Part shown: piece by piece, positions 16,847 to 24,767 of the stretch
Layout of the letters: each line of letters opens with the position of its first letter
Numbering within the stretch: the stretch's first letter is position 1
Assembly (NCBI GenBank): GCA_964369265.1
Contig: CAYJEV010000010.1
Coordinates: forward strand, 1-33,112
Direction of reading: 5' to 3'
Origin: DAMCAP01 sp964369265
GTDB lineage: Bacteria > Bacillota > Clostridia > Oscillospirales > Ruminococcaceae
Length of the DNA stretch: 33,112 bases
Translations under genes and position numbers: made by a program
The notes under the pieces: model-generated
What the model was told of the DNA's origin: nothing
What the model saw: only the letters and a program-made list of their open reading frames with translations
The model's database searches: none

Positions 16847-17485
16847 CTAACCTTCAACTAGTTCTGGGTGTTCTTTGATTAGCTTTTTTAAAAATGTCAT
16901 TCTATGCACAGGACTAATTCCATGCTCTAGTATGCATTCATAATGAAGCTTTGTAGGGTAACCTTTATGTTTGCTAAACTTATATTCTGGATAGTCTTTG
17001 TCTAGTTCCTCCATGAGCTTATCCCTGTGAACTTTAGCTAGAATAGATGCAGCTGCTATTGATCTTGAATACATATCCCCTTTAACTATCGCCTTGCTAG
17101 GAATTAGAAGTTTTGGGGTCTTATTGCCATCAATCAGCGCTATGTCGGCCTTTTTTTCTAAGCCTTCAACAGCCCTTTTCATTGCAAGCAGACTAGCATT
17201 AAGTATATTAAGTTCATCAATTTCTTCAATTGTTGCAATTGCTATAAAATAGCTTAAAGCCTTTTCCTTTATTAAAGGAAAAAGCTGTTCGCGCTTTTTT
17301 TCTGTTAACTTTTTAGAGTCGTTAATCTCAGATAAATCAAAGTCGTCGCCCAAAATTACAGCAGCAGCAACAACTGGACCGGCTAAAGGTCCTCTTCCAG
17401 CTTCGTCCACTCCGCATATTGCTGTAAATCCGTTTGCTTTTTCTATCTTCTCATAGAAAAGCATGTCAACTGAATTACTCTCCAT
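16847..17485 (-). CDS. rnhB: Ribonuclease HII
   Basis: This 212-residue enzyme cleaves RNA in RNA-DNA hybrids and starts removal of single ribonucleotides. The family start motif GVDEAGRGPLAGPVVAAAVI places the acidic residues at Asp27 and Glu28. Asp119 in ALIDGN and Asp155 in KVHRDKLM complete the metal site. The GRG motif that reads the RNA-DNA junction is intact. AGGAGTG precedes the ATG. It begins 11 bp after rbgA. Confidence 0.96.
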   Translation of the reverse strand: MESNSVDMLFYEKIEKANGFTAICGVDEAGRGPLAGPVVAAAVILGDDFDLSEINDSKKLTEKKREQLFPLIKEKALSYFIAIATIEEIDELNILNASLLAMKRAVEGLEKKADIALIDGNKTPKLLIPSKAIVKGDMYSRSIAAASILAKVHRDKLMEELDKDYPEYKFSKHKGYPTKLHYECILEHGISPVHRMTFLKKLIKEHPELVEG

Positions 17486-17496
17486 CTAGCACACTC

Positions 17497-18402
17497 CTAA
17501 ACTCTATCAAGTGTAATTCTTCCAAGTTTTGCGCCTCTAAATTCATCAAGCAATGTTATAGAAGCCCTTAACGTGTCTACTTCTCCACCAGAGATTAACA
17601 TACCTCTCTTTTTGCCAATAGCATTAACAATCTCATGCCCTTTAGATGCTTTTACAAACTCTTCGTCAATATTAAATCTAGTTGCTAGCAGTTTTGGGTA
17701 TAAACCAGCCAACCTTGCAGCAAGCCTAAAAGATAATCCTTCAATATCGATGATATCGTCTTTTATTGCGCCTGTGAAAGCGAGATTTTCAGCCACAATT
17801 GGGTCATCTAGCTTAGGCCATAAAACACCAGGCATATCAAGCAGTTCCATACCGCTCTCCATTTTAACCCATTGCTTTCCTCTAGTAACGCCAGGTCTAT
17901 CCTCAACTTTCGCCCTCTTGCCACCAGCCATCTTGTTAATAAAAGAGGATTTTCCAACATTAGGCACACCTACTATCATCATTCTGATAGGTCTGCCAGC
18001 CATTCCCTTTTTCTCAAAGCGCTCAAGCTTTTCTTTAAGAGCTTTTCTTGTTTCAGCAATAACATTTTTAAGCCCCTTACCGCTCTTACAATCGGTTGGA
18101 ACTGCTGGTATGCCTTTTGAAGCAAAATAAGCCACCCATTGTTTTGTAATAGCTTCATCTGCACTATCACATTTGTTAAGCACTACCATTCTAGGCTTTG
18201 TGCCGCAAATTTTATCTATCTCAGGATTACGGCTACTAAGCGGTATTCTTGCATCAAGAAGCTCTACCACTATATCCACCATCTTTAAGTTGGCAGCCAT
18301 AAGTCTTCTGGTTTTAGCCATGTGCCCAGGAAACCAGTGTATTCTTAGTTGATCTTCTATTACCTTAACAGTAGCCTCAACATTTTCTAAGTTATTATGC
18401 AT
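17497..18402 (-). CDS. rbgA: Ribosome biogenesis GTPase RbgA/YlqF
   Basis: This 301-residue circularly permuted GTPase acts late in 50S subunit assembly. I choose the ATG at 18402, because CGGAGGAC lies just upstream and the protein then starts close to the family motif IHWFPGHMAKTRR. The permuted order is visible: NKCD (G4) comes before GVPNVGKSS (G1), followed by PGVTRG (G2/G3 region) and LLDMPGVLWP. Its start overlaps the lepB stop by 8 nt (ATGCATAA), so translation is probably coupled. The gene lies in the conserved rplS-lepB-rbgA-rnhB order. Confidence 0.95.
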   Translation of the reverse strand: MHNNLENVEATVKVIEDQLRIHWFPGHMAKTRRLMAANLKMVDIVVELLDARIPLSSRNPEIDKICGTKPRMVVLNKCDSADEAITKQWVAYFASKGIPAVPTDCKSGKGLKNVIAETRKALKEKLERFEKKGMAGRPIRMMIVGVPNVGKSSFINKMAGGKRAKVEDRPGVTRGKQWVKMESGMELLDMPGVLWPKLDDPIVAENLAFTGAIKDDIIDIEGLSFRLAARLAGLYPKLLATRFNIDEEFVKASKGHEIVNAIGKKRGMLISGGEVDTLRASITLLDEFRGAKLGRITLDRV

Positions 18403-18982
18403 ATAGTCCTCCGAAGTTCTCATATGGTACAACTCTCCAGTATGCCTTTCCGAGTATATACCTCTCATCCACCATGCCTACCTCAGAAGAACGGCTATCT
18501 AGTGAATTATTTCTATTATCTCCCATCAAAAAAACACAACCTTCTGGCACTGTCACAGGGAACTCAACATCATAATCATCATAAGTTGGCTCGAATGTGT
18601 ATGGCTCGTCTAATGCAATACCATCAACATATACTATGCCTCTTATAAAATCTATATTGACAGTCTGCCCTTCTGTTGCAATTACTCTCTTAACATATGG
18701 TTGATCATGATAGTTTGGTTTTGTTGAAATTACAATATCGCCATATTCAAAGTTAGTTAGAGTTCTGGATATCAAAAGCACATCACCATGTACTAAAGTC
18801 GGCAGCATAGATTTCCCATCAACTTGCGATGTTCTAACAACAAACGAAAATAAAAACACCACTGCAACAACAGCACTTACTATTACCTCACACCACTCTA
18901 ATGCTTCACGAACTCTATCAGGCTTTTTCTTAGTTTCTTGTTTTTCTAAAGAATTATCATTATTATTGTTAATTTCAGACAT
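18395..18982 (-). CDS. lepB: Signal peptidase I
   Basis: The start at 18982 has TTGGAGGG 5 nt upstream and gives 195 residues; an upstream in-frame start to 19024 would lie inside the rplS terminator. A charged, Asn-rich N-terminus (~1-28) precedes one membrane anchor (~30-50). The catalytic Ser58 is in GKSMLPTL and the general-base Lys98 is in YVKRVIA. Box E GDNRNNSLDSR follows near 154-164. The enzyme cleaves signal peptides on the outer face of the membrane. Length and motifs are normal for Gram-positive type I enzymes. Confidence 0.95.
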   Translation of the reverse strand: MSEINNNNDNSLEKQETKKKPDRVREALEWCEVIVSAVVAVVFLFSFVVRTSQVDGKSMLPTLVHGDVLLISRTLTNFEYGDIVISTKPNYHDQPYVKRVIATEGQTVNIDFIRGIVYVDGIALDEPYTFEPTYDDYDVEFPVTVPEGCVFLMGDNRNNSLDSRSSEVGMVDERYILGKAYWRVVPYENFGGLYA

Positions 18983-19012
18983 AAAACCCTCCAAAATTAT
19001 TTTTATATAAAC

Positions 19013-19036
19013 AAAAAGGGACAAAATTGTCCCTTT
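19013..19036 (-). terminator. Terminator or attenuator between rplS and lepB
   Basis: The near-perfect palindrome AAAGGGACAATTTTGTCCCTTT (minus strand, 9-bp stem, 4-nt loop, from 19036 to 19015) runs into a T-tract. It lies 11 bp after the rplS stop. Since no strong promoter is seen before lepB, partial read-through probably feeds the downstream genes. Confidence 0.75.
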
Positions 19037-19046
19037 GCTGCTTTTA

Positions 19047-19391
19047 TTATCTGCGAGCTTCCTTAACCTTTGCAGCCTTACCTACACGATCTCTTAGATA
19101 GTATAGCTTACCACGTCTTACCTTACCGCTTCTAATAATCTTAACATCAGCAACGTTAGGGGAATGGATTGGGAATACTCTCTCTACACCTACACCGTGA
19201 GCTACACGACGTACTGTAAATGTTTCTTGGATTCCGCCATGCTTCTTAGCAATAACAGTACCCTCGAAAGCTTGAAGTCTTTCCTTGTCGCCTTCTTTGA
19301 TCTTAACGCTTACACGAATAGTGTCACCAACGTTAACTACTGGTAGAGTTTCTTTTAGAGAACTCTGGGAAATTTTTTCTAGTGCGTTCAT
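19047..19391 (-). CDS. rplS: 50S ribosomal protein L19
   Basis: With the ATG at 19391 (AGGAGAAG upstream) this is a 114-residue ribosomal protein, the usual length. Family features are VGDTIRVSVKIKEGDKERLQ, FEGTVIAKKHGG, TFTVRRVAHGVGVERVFP and KVRRGKLYYLRDRVGK. A frame extended upstream by eight residues runs through the ribosome site and is not used. It has a strong extended -10 promoter and a structured leader, consistent with autogenous control. Confidence 0.98.
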   Translation of the reverse strand: MNALEKISQSSLKETLPVVNVGDTIRVSVKIKEGDKERLQAFEGTVIAKKHGGIQETFTVRRVAHGVGVERVFPIHSPNVADVKIIRSGKVRRGKLYYLRDRVGKAAKVKEARR

Positions 19392-19510
19392 AATTCTTCT
19401 CCTTTTAATATGCAAGCTTTCATGGCATTTTTACCAGAGGACTGCTCACTTTAATACTCGGTGTTGTACCGGCATCAAACCCCGCTGCATACACAGCAGT
19501 ACCACACAGT
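19392..19510 (-). ncRNA. Probable L19 autoregulatory mRNA leader
   Basis: About 118 nt lie between the predicted transcription start and the rplS ATG, with no coding potential. ACTGCT near the 5' end can pair with AGCAGT about 50 nt later, enclosing further GC-rich segments (GCAGCGGGG, GCCGGTACAACACCG). This fits the position and layout of L19 leaders described in Firmicutes. I could not run a covariance model to confirm. Confidence 0.5.
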
Positions 19511-19515
19511 GATTT

Positions 19516-19544
19516 ATTATAGCATATAAGAATGCTAAAATCAA
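19516..19544 (-). promoter_or_regulatory. Strong sigma-A promoter for rplS
   Basis: On the minus strand TTGATT (19539-19544), 17-bp spacer, and TGCTATAAT, an extended -10 with perfect hexamer (19516-19521). Confidence 0.85.
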
Positions 19545-19558
19545 TAGGTTTTATAAAA

Positions 19559-20197
19559 TTAATTCCAAGTTTTTTCTTCGGCCGTAAATACACCTGTTCT
19601 AACAATTTTATTAAACACAACCTCTTTATCATAAGCTCCAATAATAAGTGTTGGATTTATGTTTAGTTGGTTTCCAGCTGCTACTCTAAGCTTTACAAAA
19701 ACTTCCCCATCCTTAACTGAAGACTCGATAACTTTAAACAAAGGAGCAAGGTTAATTTCAGTGATCCCTTTTTTCTTAGTTTTCTTTTCAGCCATTATCT
19801 CATCTTTATTTGAAAAAGCTATAAACTTCGCTAAGTCATCCTCGTTGCCATCAAAAGTTATATCATAATCTGCTAAAGCTATTTCTTTTGGATCAAGCTC
19901 TGCATCGCAAACTTCAACTAATGTTATACAAGGAGGAAAAGCAGCAGATAATTTTTCGGCAACCTCTTCGTTTGTTGTATCTCCAAGAACTCTAATATCC
20001 ATTGACTCTCTAATTCCCTCAAAGCCTAATGATAAAGGCAGGGCAAAAGTTAAGTAGATATGAGGATTATAGCCTTGTGTATACCAAATATTCAGCCTTG
20101 AGCGCTTTAACGCCCTTTGCATAGATCTATTAAGATCAAGATGAGAGATATAGATACCCCTATCCGCTTTTCTAAAAAACACTCTAACCAATCGCAC
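19559..20197 (-). CDS. TIGR03936 family protein (radical SAM partner)
   Basis: The GTG at 20197 is the better start: GGAGGT lies 7 nt upstream, and the protein then opens MRLVRVFFRKADRGIYISHLDL, matching the family pattern. This gives 212 residues. Other family features are ALKRSRLNIWYTQGYNPHIYLTFALPLSLGFEG. The family (DUF2344) always accompanies the TIGR03960 radical SAM protein or is fused to it; its function is unknown, though the usual linkage to RNase G and ribosomal genes suggests RNA modification. It overlaps the upstream radical SAM gene by 14 nt, so the two are translationally coupled. Confidence 0.88.
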   Translation of the reverse strand: MRLVRVFFRKADRGIYISHLDLNRSMQRALKRSRLNIWYTQGYNPHIYLTFALPLSLGFEGIRESMDIRVLGDTTNEEVAEKLSAAFPPCITLVEVCDAELDPKEIALADYDITFDGNEDDLAKFIAFSNKDEIMAEKKTKKKGITEINLAPLFKVIESSVKDGEVFVKLRVAAGNQLNINPTLIIGAYDKEVVFNKIVRTGVFTAEEKTWN

Positions 20198-22028
20198 CGC
20201 ATTTACCTCCATTTAAATCTCTCGCTCCACAATCATGACAGCCTAGACGACAATGCGCTGTTGTTAGATTTTCACGACTTTTCTTATGCTCCTCAATGAA
20301 ATACTCTTTATATACACCGTAATTAACATGGTTCCAAGGAAGCACTTCATCATATGAGCGATTTCTATAAATATAGAAATTAGGATCAACTCCGGCTGCT
20401 TCAAAAGCATCGTCCCAAGCCTTGCGGTTATAATGCTCTCCCCAGCTATCAAGCTTGCTTCCGTTTTTAAATGCAAGCTCCATAACATCACAAAGCCTTC
20501 TATCGCCTCTTGCTAAAATCGCCTCTAGCATACTTGTATCAGCATCATGGTATTTAACGCTTACCTTCTTGCTAGTGACGCTTTTTAATAAATGCTGTTG
20601 CTTTTCTTTTAACATCTCCATCGTATCTTGAGGATCAAACTGGAATGGGGTATGTGGTTTTGGAACAAAACAAGCTATGCTCACTGTGACATTAACAGCC
20701 TTGCCCTTTGGCTTTGTTGGAAGTGAGTAGTATAAATCGACTATCTTTTGAGCAAGCTCTGCGATGCCTTCAATATCTTCTAGCGTTTCTGTTGGAAGAC
20801 CCATCATGAAGTATAGCTTAACAGAAGTGTATCCACCTTCAAAAGCCATCTTGCAAGTTCCTAGTATATCATCTTCAGTTATATTTTTGTTTATAACATC
20901 ACGAAGCCTTTGTGTTCCAGCTTCTGGTGCAAATGTAAGTCCGCTTTTACGAACTCTCTTGATTTTCTCTAATAAATCTTCTGAGAAGTTATCTATTCTT
21001 AAAGATGGAAGAGAAAGATTCACCTTTTCGTCATCTGTCCAACTAAGCAGCTTTCCTAATAAATCCTCAAGCCCTGTGTAGTCGCTTGTTGAAAGAGAGG
21101 AAAGACTGATTTCATCAAACCCACAATTACCACATAAATCAGTTGCGTTTTTATTTAGCGTTTCAGGAGTTTTCTCTCTTATTGGGCGATATATAAATCC
21201 AGCCTGACAGAAACGACATCCTCTAATACAACCTCTAAAAAGCTCTATTACAGCTCTGTCGTGTACTGTGTCAATAAAAGGCACAATGAAATTTTCTGGG
21301 TAATGCACTTTATCTAGATCAGCTATAATTCTTTTGTTAACAACAGCTGGAACATCTCCAATTGGTGTAACAGCCTTAATAGTCTTATCTTCGTTATAAG
21401 TAACATCATATAAAGAAGGAACATAATATCCCTCAATTTTAGCAACAGCTTTTAGTAGAGTGTCTTTATCCCAATTTTCAGCCTTAGCTTTTTTACAAAC
21501 CTCAAAAAGCTCATCGCTCATTTCCTCGCCCTCGCCAATAGCAAAAGCATCAATGAATGCAGATAGAGGCTCTGGATTGCTCGCAGAAGGTCCTCCAGCT
21601 ATTATTAGAGGAAATGCTTCTTTTCTTTCAGATGTTCTTAGTGGAATTTTAGCAAGATCTAATATATTAAGTATAGTTGTAAAGCTTAGTTCGTATTGAA
21701 GAGTGAATCCAATAATGTCAAACTCAGTTAGAGGATCCATGCTCTCTAAGGCAAACATAGGAACATCTTCCTCGCGCATTAGCTTTTCTAAATCTGTATC
21801 AACAGCAAATACTCTCTCACAAGCCACATCTTCTCTAGCATTTGCATGAGAATAAAGGATTTTCATTCCTAGATGTGACATAGCCACTTCATATAAATCT
21901 GGAAAGCAAAAAGCATATCTTAACATGCCCTCTTTTATTTCCTTGACAACACTGCCCATCTCGCCTGCAGTGTATCTTGCTGGCTTTTGAACTTGTCTTA
22001 AAAGTTTCTCAATGTTCTTAATCGACAT
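20184..22028 (-). CDS. TIGR03960 family B12-binding radical SAM protein
   Basis: The start at 22028 follows GGAGATAAGA and gives 614 residues; an in-frame ATG four codons upstream overlaps that site. The N-terminal half resembles a cobalamin-binding domain (DIIGFTLQYELSFTTIL, IIAGGPSASNPEPL). The radical SAM Cys motif is C267-x3-C271-x2-C274 in RGCIRGCRFCQAG, followed by LSSLSTSDY and FAPEAGTQRLRDVINKN. A cysteine-containing tail (RLGCHDCGARD) is typical. The reaction is unknown. In many Clostridia this pair precedes rng and rplU; here rplS follows instead. It has a clear sigma-A promoter at 22106-22134. Confidence 0.92.
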   Translation of the reverse strand: MSIKNIEKLLRQVQKPARYTAGEMGSVVKEIKEGMLRYAFCFPDLYEVAMSHLGMKILYSHANAREDVACERVFAVDTDLEKLMREEDVPMFALESMDPLTEFDIIGFTLQYELSFTTILNILDLAKIPLRTSERKEAFPLIIAGGPSASNPEPLSAFIDAFAIGEGEEMSDELFEVCKKAKAENWDKDTLLKAVAKIEGYYVPSLYDVTYNEDKTIKAVTPIGDVPAVVNKRIIADLDKVHYPENFIVPFIDTVHDRAVIELFRGCIRGCRFCQAGFIYRPIREKTPETLNKNATDLCGNCGFDEISLSSLSTSDYTGLEDLLGKLLSWTDDEKVNLSLPSLRIDNFSEDLLEKIKRVRKSGLTFAPEAGTQRLRDVINKNITEDDILGTCKMAFEGGYTSVKLYFMMGLPTETLEDIEGIAELAQKIVDLYYSLPTKPKGKAVNVTVSIACFVPKPHTPFQFDPQDTMEMLKEKQQHLLKSVTSKKVSVKYHDADTSMLEAILARGDRRLCDVMELAFKNGSKLDSWGEHYNRKAWDDAFEAAGVDPNFYIYRNRSYDEVLPWNHVNYGVYKEYFIEEHKKSRENLTTAHCRLGCHDCGARDLNGGKCGAIG

Positions 22029-22105
22029 TCTTATCTCCATTTCTAAATTAACACAAATATCCTAAAATCAAATTATTGAAGGACAATATCTCCAATAACC
22101 CATCT

Positions 22106-22134
22106 ATTATACTACAATATTTTGAGAACTGCAA
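22106..22134 (-). promoter_or_regulatory. Sigma-A promoter for the radical SAM operon
   Basis: On the minus strand TTGCAG (22129-22134), 17 bp, then a perfect TATAAT (22106-22111). The leader to the ATG would be about 70 nt. Confidence 0.65.
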
Positions 22135-22253
22135 GAAAATTTCTTTCAAATCGACATTTATTATAATAGCATTAAGTGACATTTGTTTAAAAAGCACTGT
22201 AAAGCACTAAAGAAAGTAAAGTTTTAATGCATTTTACATAAAAACTATTGTAT

Positions 22254-22281
22254 TTGTTTCCAATATATGCTATCTTATAAT
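22254..22281 (+). promoter_or_regulatory. Sigma-A promoter for the iorA-iorB-buk-ogt operon
   Basis: TTGTTT (22254-22259), 16-bp spacer, and a perfect TATAAT (22276-22281). The leader to the iorA ATG is about 90 nt. Confidence 0.55.
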
Positions 22282-22378
22282 TAAAATAAATGCATAAATT
22301 AGTAAGATAATCTATCAAGTTATATAGCTTGTAGCTTTAGCAATCTAAACTTTGCATTATAAAGAAACGGAGGAAGTT

Positions 22379-24148
22379 ATGAAACAACTAATGACTGGCA
22401 ATGAAGCTATTGCAAGAGGTGCGTATGAAGCTGGTGTTCATTTTGCTTCTGCGTATCCTGGTACTCCTAGCACAGAAATCCTAGAGAACATATCCACTTA
22501 CAAAGAAATTTATAGCGAATGGGCGCCAAATGAAAAGGTTGCACTTGAAGCAGCTGTTGGTGCATCTATCGCTGGTGGCAGGGCGATATGTTCTATGAAG
22601 CACGTTGGGATTAACGTTGCTGCCGATCCTTTATTCACCTATGCTTACATTGAAGCTAATGGCGGTCTTGTGCTTGTCACTGCTGATGAGCCTGGGCAAC
22701 ACTCCTCTCAAAATGAGCAGGATAACAGAAACTATGCAAAATTTGCAAAAATCCCAATGTTTGAACCATCAGACAGCCAAGAATGTATCGACTTCTTAAA
22801 AATGGCTTTTGAAGTTAGTGAACGTTTTAAAACTGTCGTGCTTTTTAGAGTTACAACTAGAGTCTGTCACTCTAAATGCATTGTTGAAACATCTCCTAGA
22901 AAAGAAACTCCAATACTCTCTTACGAAAGAAACATTCCAAGAAACATTACTATCCCAGCTTTTTCGAGAGTTATGAGATTAAAAGTTGAGAAGAAACTAG
23001 AGGCATTAACCGCCTATGCCGAAAACACAAAAATCAATAAGATGGAGTTTTTGGGAGGCAAAGTTGGCGTTATTACCTCAGGGCTTAGCTATTACTATGC
23101 AAAAGAAGCCTTCCCTGAAGACACTAGCTTTTTAAAGCTTGGCTTTACATATCCCCTTCCTGAAAAGAAGATAAAGGAGTTCTGCAGTAAGTTTGAAACT
23201 CTTTATGTAGTTGAGGAAAACGATCCAATTTTAGAGGAATACATCAAAACATTAGGCTTCACTGTGCACGGAAGAGATACCTTCCCTTTCTGCGGAGAGC
23301 TAACACAAGATGTACTTAGAAAATCGCTAACAGGCAAAACTTTACCAACTATTGAGTATAAAAAAGAGGATATCTCCCCTCGCCCACCGACACTCTGCGC
23401 TGGATGTCCACACAGAGGCATGTTCTACGAGCTTGGAAAACTAAAGAATGTCGCTATTGCTGGCGATATAGGCTGCTATACTTTAGGATTCGCAGAGCCT
23501 TATAACGCTATGGACTATAACTTATGTATGGGTGGAAGCTTTAGCTCTGGGCATGGAATGCAAAAGATATTTGACATGGGCGATAGCGGCAAGAGAGTAA
23601 TATCTGTGCTAGGCGACTCTACTTTTTTCCACACAGGCATTAACTCTTTGCTAGAGGTTGTTTACAACAACAGCAATACTGTTAATATAATCCTCGATAA
23701 TAGAATCACTGGAATGACAGGTCACCAAGAAAATCCAGGCACAGGCTATAATGCCATGGGCGATAGTTCGGAGCATGTTGATATTGAGGGGATGGTCAAG
23801 GCTTGTGGAGTTAAGCATATTAAAGTAATTGATCCAAACAACCTATCTGAAGTTAAGAAAACCTTAGAGTGGGCTTTAGGACTAAACGAGCCTTCTGTTA
23901 TTATCACCAGATGGCCTTGTGTATTAAAGAAATTCTCAAACCAAGACAAAAAGGAATTCCCTTCTGCATTTAAACAAAAATGTGTGGTTACTGAGAAATG
24001 CGTTGGTTGCAAAATGTGCATTAAATCAGGTTGCCCAGCTATCTCTTTTGATAACAAAGCCAAAAAGTCTGTTATTGATAAGGTACAATGTGTTGGATGC
24101 GAGATTTGTATGCAGATATGCCCTGTTAAGGCTATAGTTAAAAATTAG
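22379..24148 (+). CDS. iorA: Indolepyruvate ferredoxin oxidoreductase, alpha subunit
   Basis: The ATG at 22379 follows GGAGG by 6 nt and gives 589 residues. With IorB it oxidatively decarboxylates aryl pyruvates (from Trp, Phe, Tyr) to aryl-acetyl-CoA, reducing ferredoxin. The N-terminal pyrimidine-binding half shows GNEAIARGAYEAG and YPGTPSTEI; the TPP-binding half shows CAGCPHRGMFYELG, GDIGCYTLG and VLGDSTFFHTGINSL. The last ~55 residues carry two ferredoxin-like cysteine clusters (CVGCKMCIKSGCP and CVGCEICMQICP) for [4Fe-4S] centres. It is the first gene of a four-gene unit with iorB, a butyrate kinase and the alkyltransferase. It belongs to the oxidative branch of amino-acid fermentation. 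Confidence 0.95.
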   Translation: MKQLMTGNEAIARGAYEAGVHFASAYPGTPSTEILENISTYKEIYSEWAPNEKVALEAAVGASIAGGRAICSMKHVGINVAADPLFTYAYIEANGGLVLVTADEPGQHSSQNEQDNRNYAKFAKIPMFEPSDSQECIDFLKMAFEVSERFKTVVLFRVTTRVCHSKCIVETSPRKETPILSYERNIPRNITIPAFSRVMRLKVEKKLEALTAYAENTKINKMEFLGGKVGVITSGLSYYYAKEAFPEDTSFLKLGFTYPLPEKKIKEFCSKFETLYVVEENDPILEEYIKTLGFTVHGRDTFPFCGELTQDVLRKSLTGKTLPTIEYKKEDISPRPPTLCAGCPHRGMFYELGKLKNVAIAGDIGCYTLGFAEPYNAMDYNLCMGGSFSSGHGMQKIFDMGDSGKRVISVLGDSTFFHTGINSLLEVVYNNSNTVNIILDNRITGMTGHQENPGTGYNAMGDSSEHVDIEGMVKACGVKHIKVIDPNNLSEVKKTLEWALGLNEPSVIITRWPCVLKKFSNQDKKEFPSAFKQKCVVTEKCVGCKMCIKSGCPAISFDNKAKKSVIDKVQCVGCEICMQICPVKAIVKN

Positions 24149-24168
24149 TGAAAGGATGAGTGACGATT

Positions 24169-24738
24169 ATGACAAAAAGCATTCTATTAGTTGGAGTTGG
24201 TGGTCAAGGCACAATCCTTGCATCTAAACTGCTTACAACTGGGCTTATGCAAGCTGGATATGATGTTAAAATGAGCGAAATACATGGAATGAGCCAAAGA
24301 GGCGGTTCGGTTTCCTCACAAGTTCGATATGGTGAAAAAGTTAACTCCCCTGTCATAGAGCTTGGTGGAGCAGACATACTTGTTTCATTTGAACAAATGG
24401 AGGCGCTTAGGTGGTTAGAGTATTTGAAAGTTGGTGGAAAGGTTGTTGTAAATGACTATAAAATACCATCAATGCCTATGATTTCAAAAACTCTTGATTA
24501 TCCTGAAACAATTATTGAAGAAATTTCTAAAAATGCCGATACAACAATAGTAAAGGCTGCTGACGAGGCTGAAAAGCTTGGCAACATTCGAGTTATGAAT
24601 ATTGTGCTGCTTGGAGTTGCTGTTAAAAAAATGGAGCTTCATAATATTGACTGGCTATCCATAATAAAAGAAAATGTTAAAAAAGACTTTATTGAAATTA
24701 ACTGCAAAGCTTTTGAGCTAGGTTTATCTTTAGCCTAA
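24169..24738 (+). CDS. iorB: Indolepyruvate ferredoxin oxidoreductase, beta subunit
   Basis: The ATG at 24169 (AAAGGATGA upstream) gives 189 residues, normal for IorB; an in-frame GTG at 24160 is poorly spaced. The gamma-type domain motifs are LLVGVGGQGTILASKLL (residues ~6-22), the HGMSQRGGSVSSQVRYG block, and a VNDYKIPSMPM stretch. It forms the heterodimer or tetramer with IorA, from which it is separated by 20 bp. Confidence 0.95.
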   Translation: MTKSILLVGVGGQGTILASKLLTTGLMQAGYDVKMSEIHGMSQRGGSVSSQVRYGEKVNSPVIELGGADILVSFEQMEALRWLEYLKVGGKVVVNDYKIPSMPMISKTLDYPETIIEEISKNADTTIVKAADEAEKLGNIRVMNIVLLGVAVKKMELHNIDWLSIIKENVKKDFIEINCKAFELGLSLA

Positions 24739-24767
24739 ATTAACGCAAAAGAGAGGAAAAGCTTTTT

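Larger units (their letters stand above)
22041..22378. other. Divergent intergenic region between the radical SAM gene and iorA
   Basis: These 338 bp hold no gene. They contain back-to-back promoters (22106-22134 on minus, 22254-22281 on plus) and a short direct repeat, AAAGCACT, at about 22190-22210. No T-box consensus or riboswitch-like core was recognised. Confidence 0.65.

Noticed and set aside
17573..18130. Plus-strand open frame of 185 residues opposite rbgA
   Set aside because: It overlaps all GTPase motifs of rbgA on the other strand and has no ribosome site.
19420..19641. Minus-strand 73-residue open frame across the rplS promoter and leader
   Set aside because: It covers the -10/-35 and the structured leader and overlaps the end of the TIGR03936 gene in another frame; no ribosome site.
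22190..22212. Direct repeat of AAAGCACT as an operator
   Set aside because: It is only two short copies in AT-rich DNA and lies about 45 bp before the -35; not enough to claim a binding site.
22282..22378. T-box or riboswitch in the iorA leader
   Set aside because: No T-box AGGGTGGNACCGCG core, specifier loop or terminator hairpin could be found in the ~90-nt leader.
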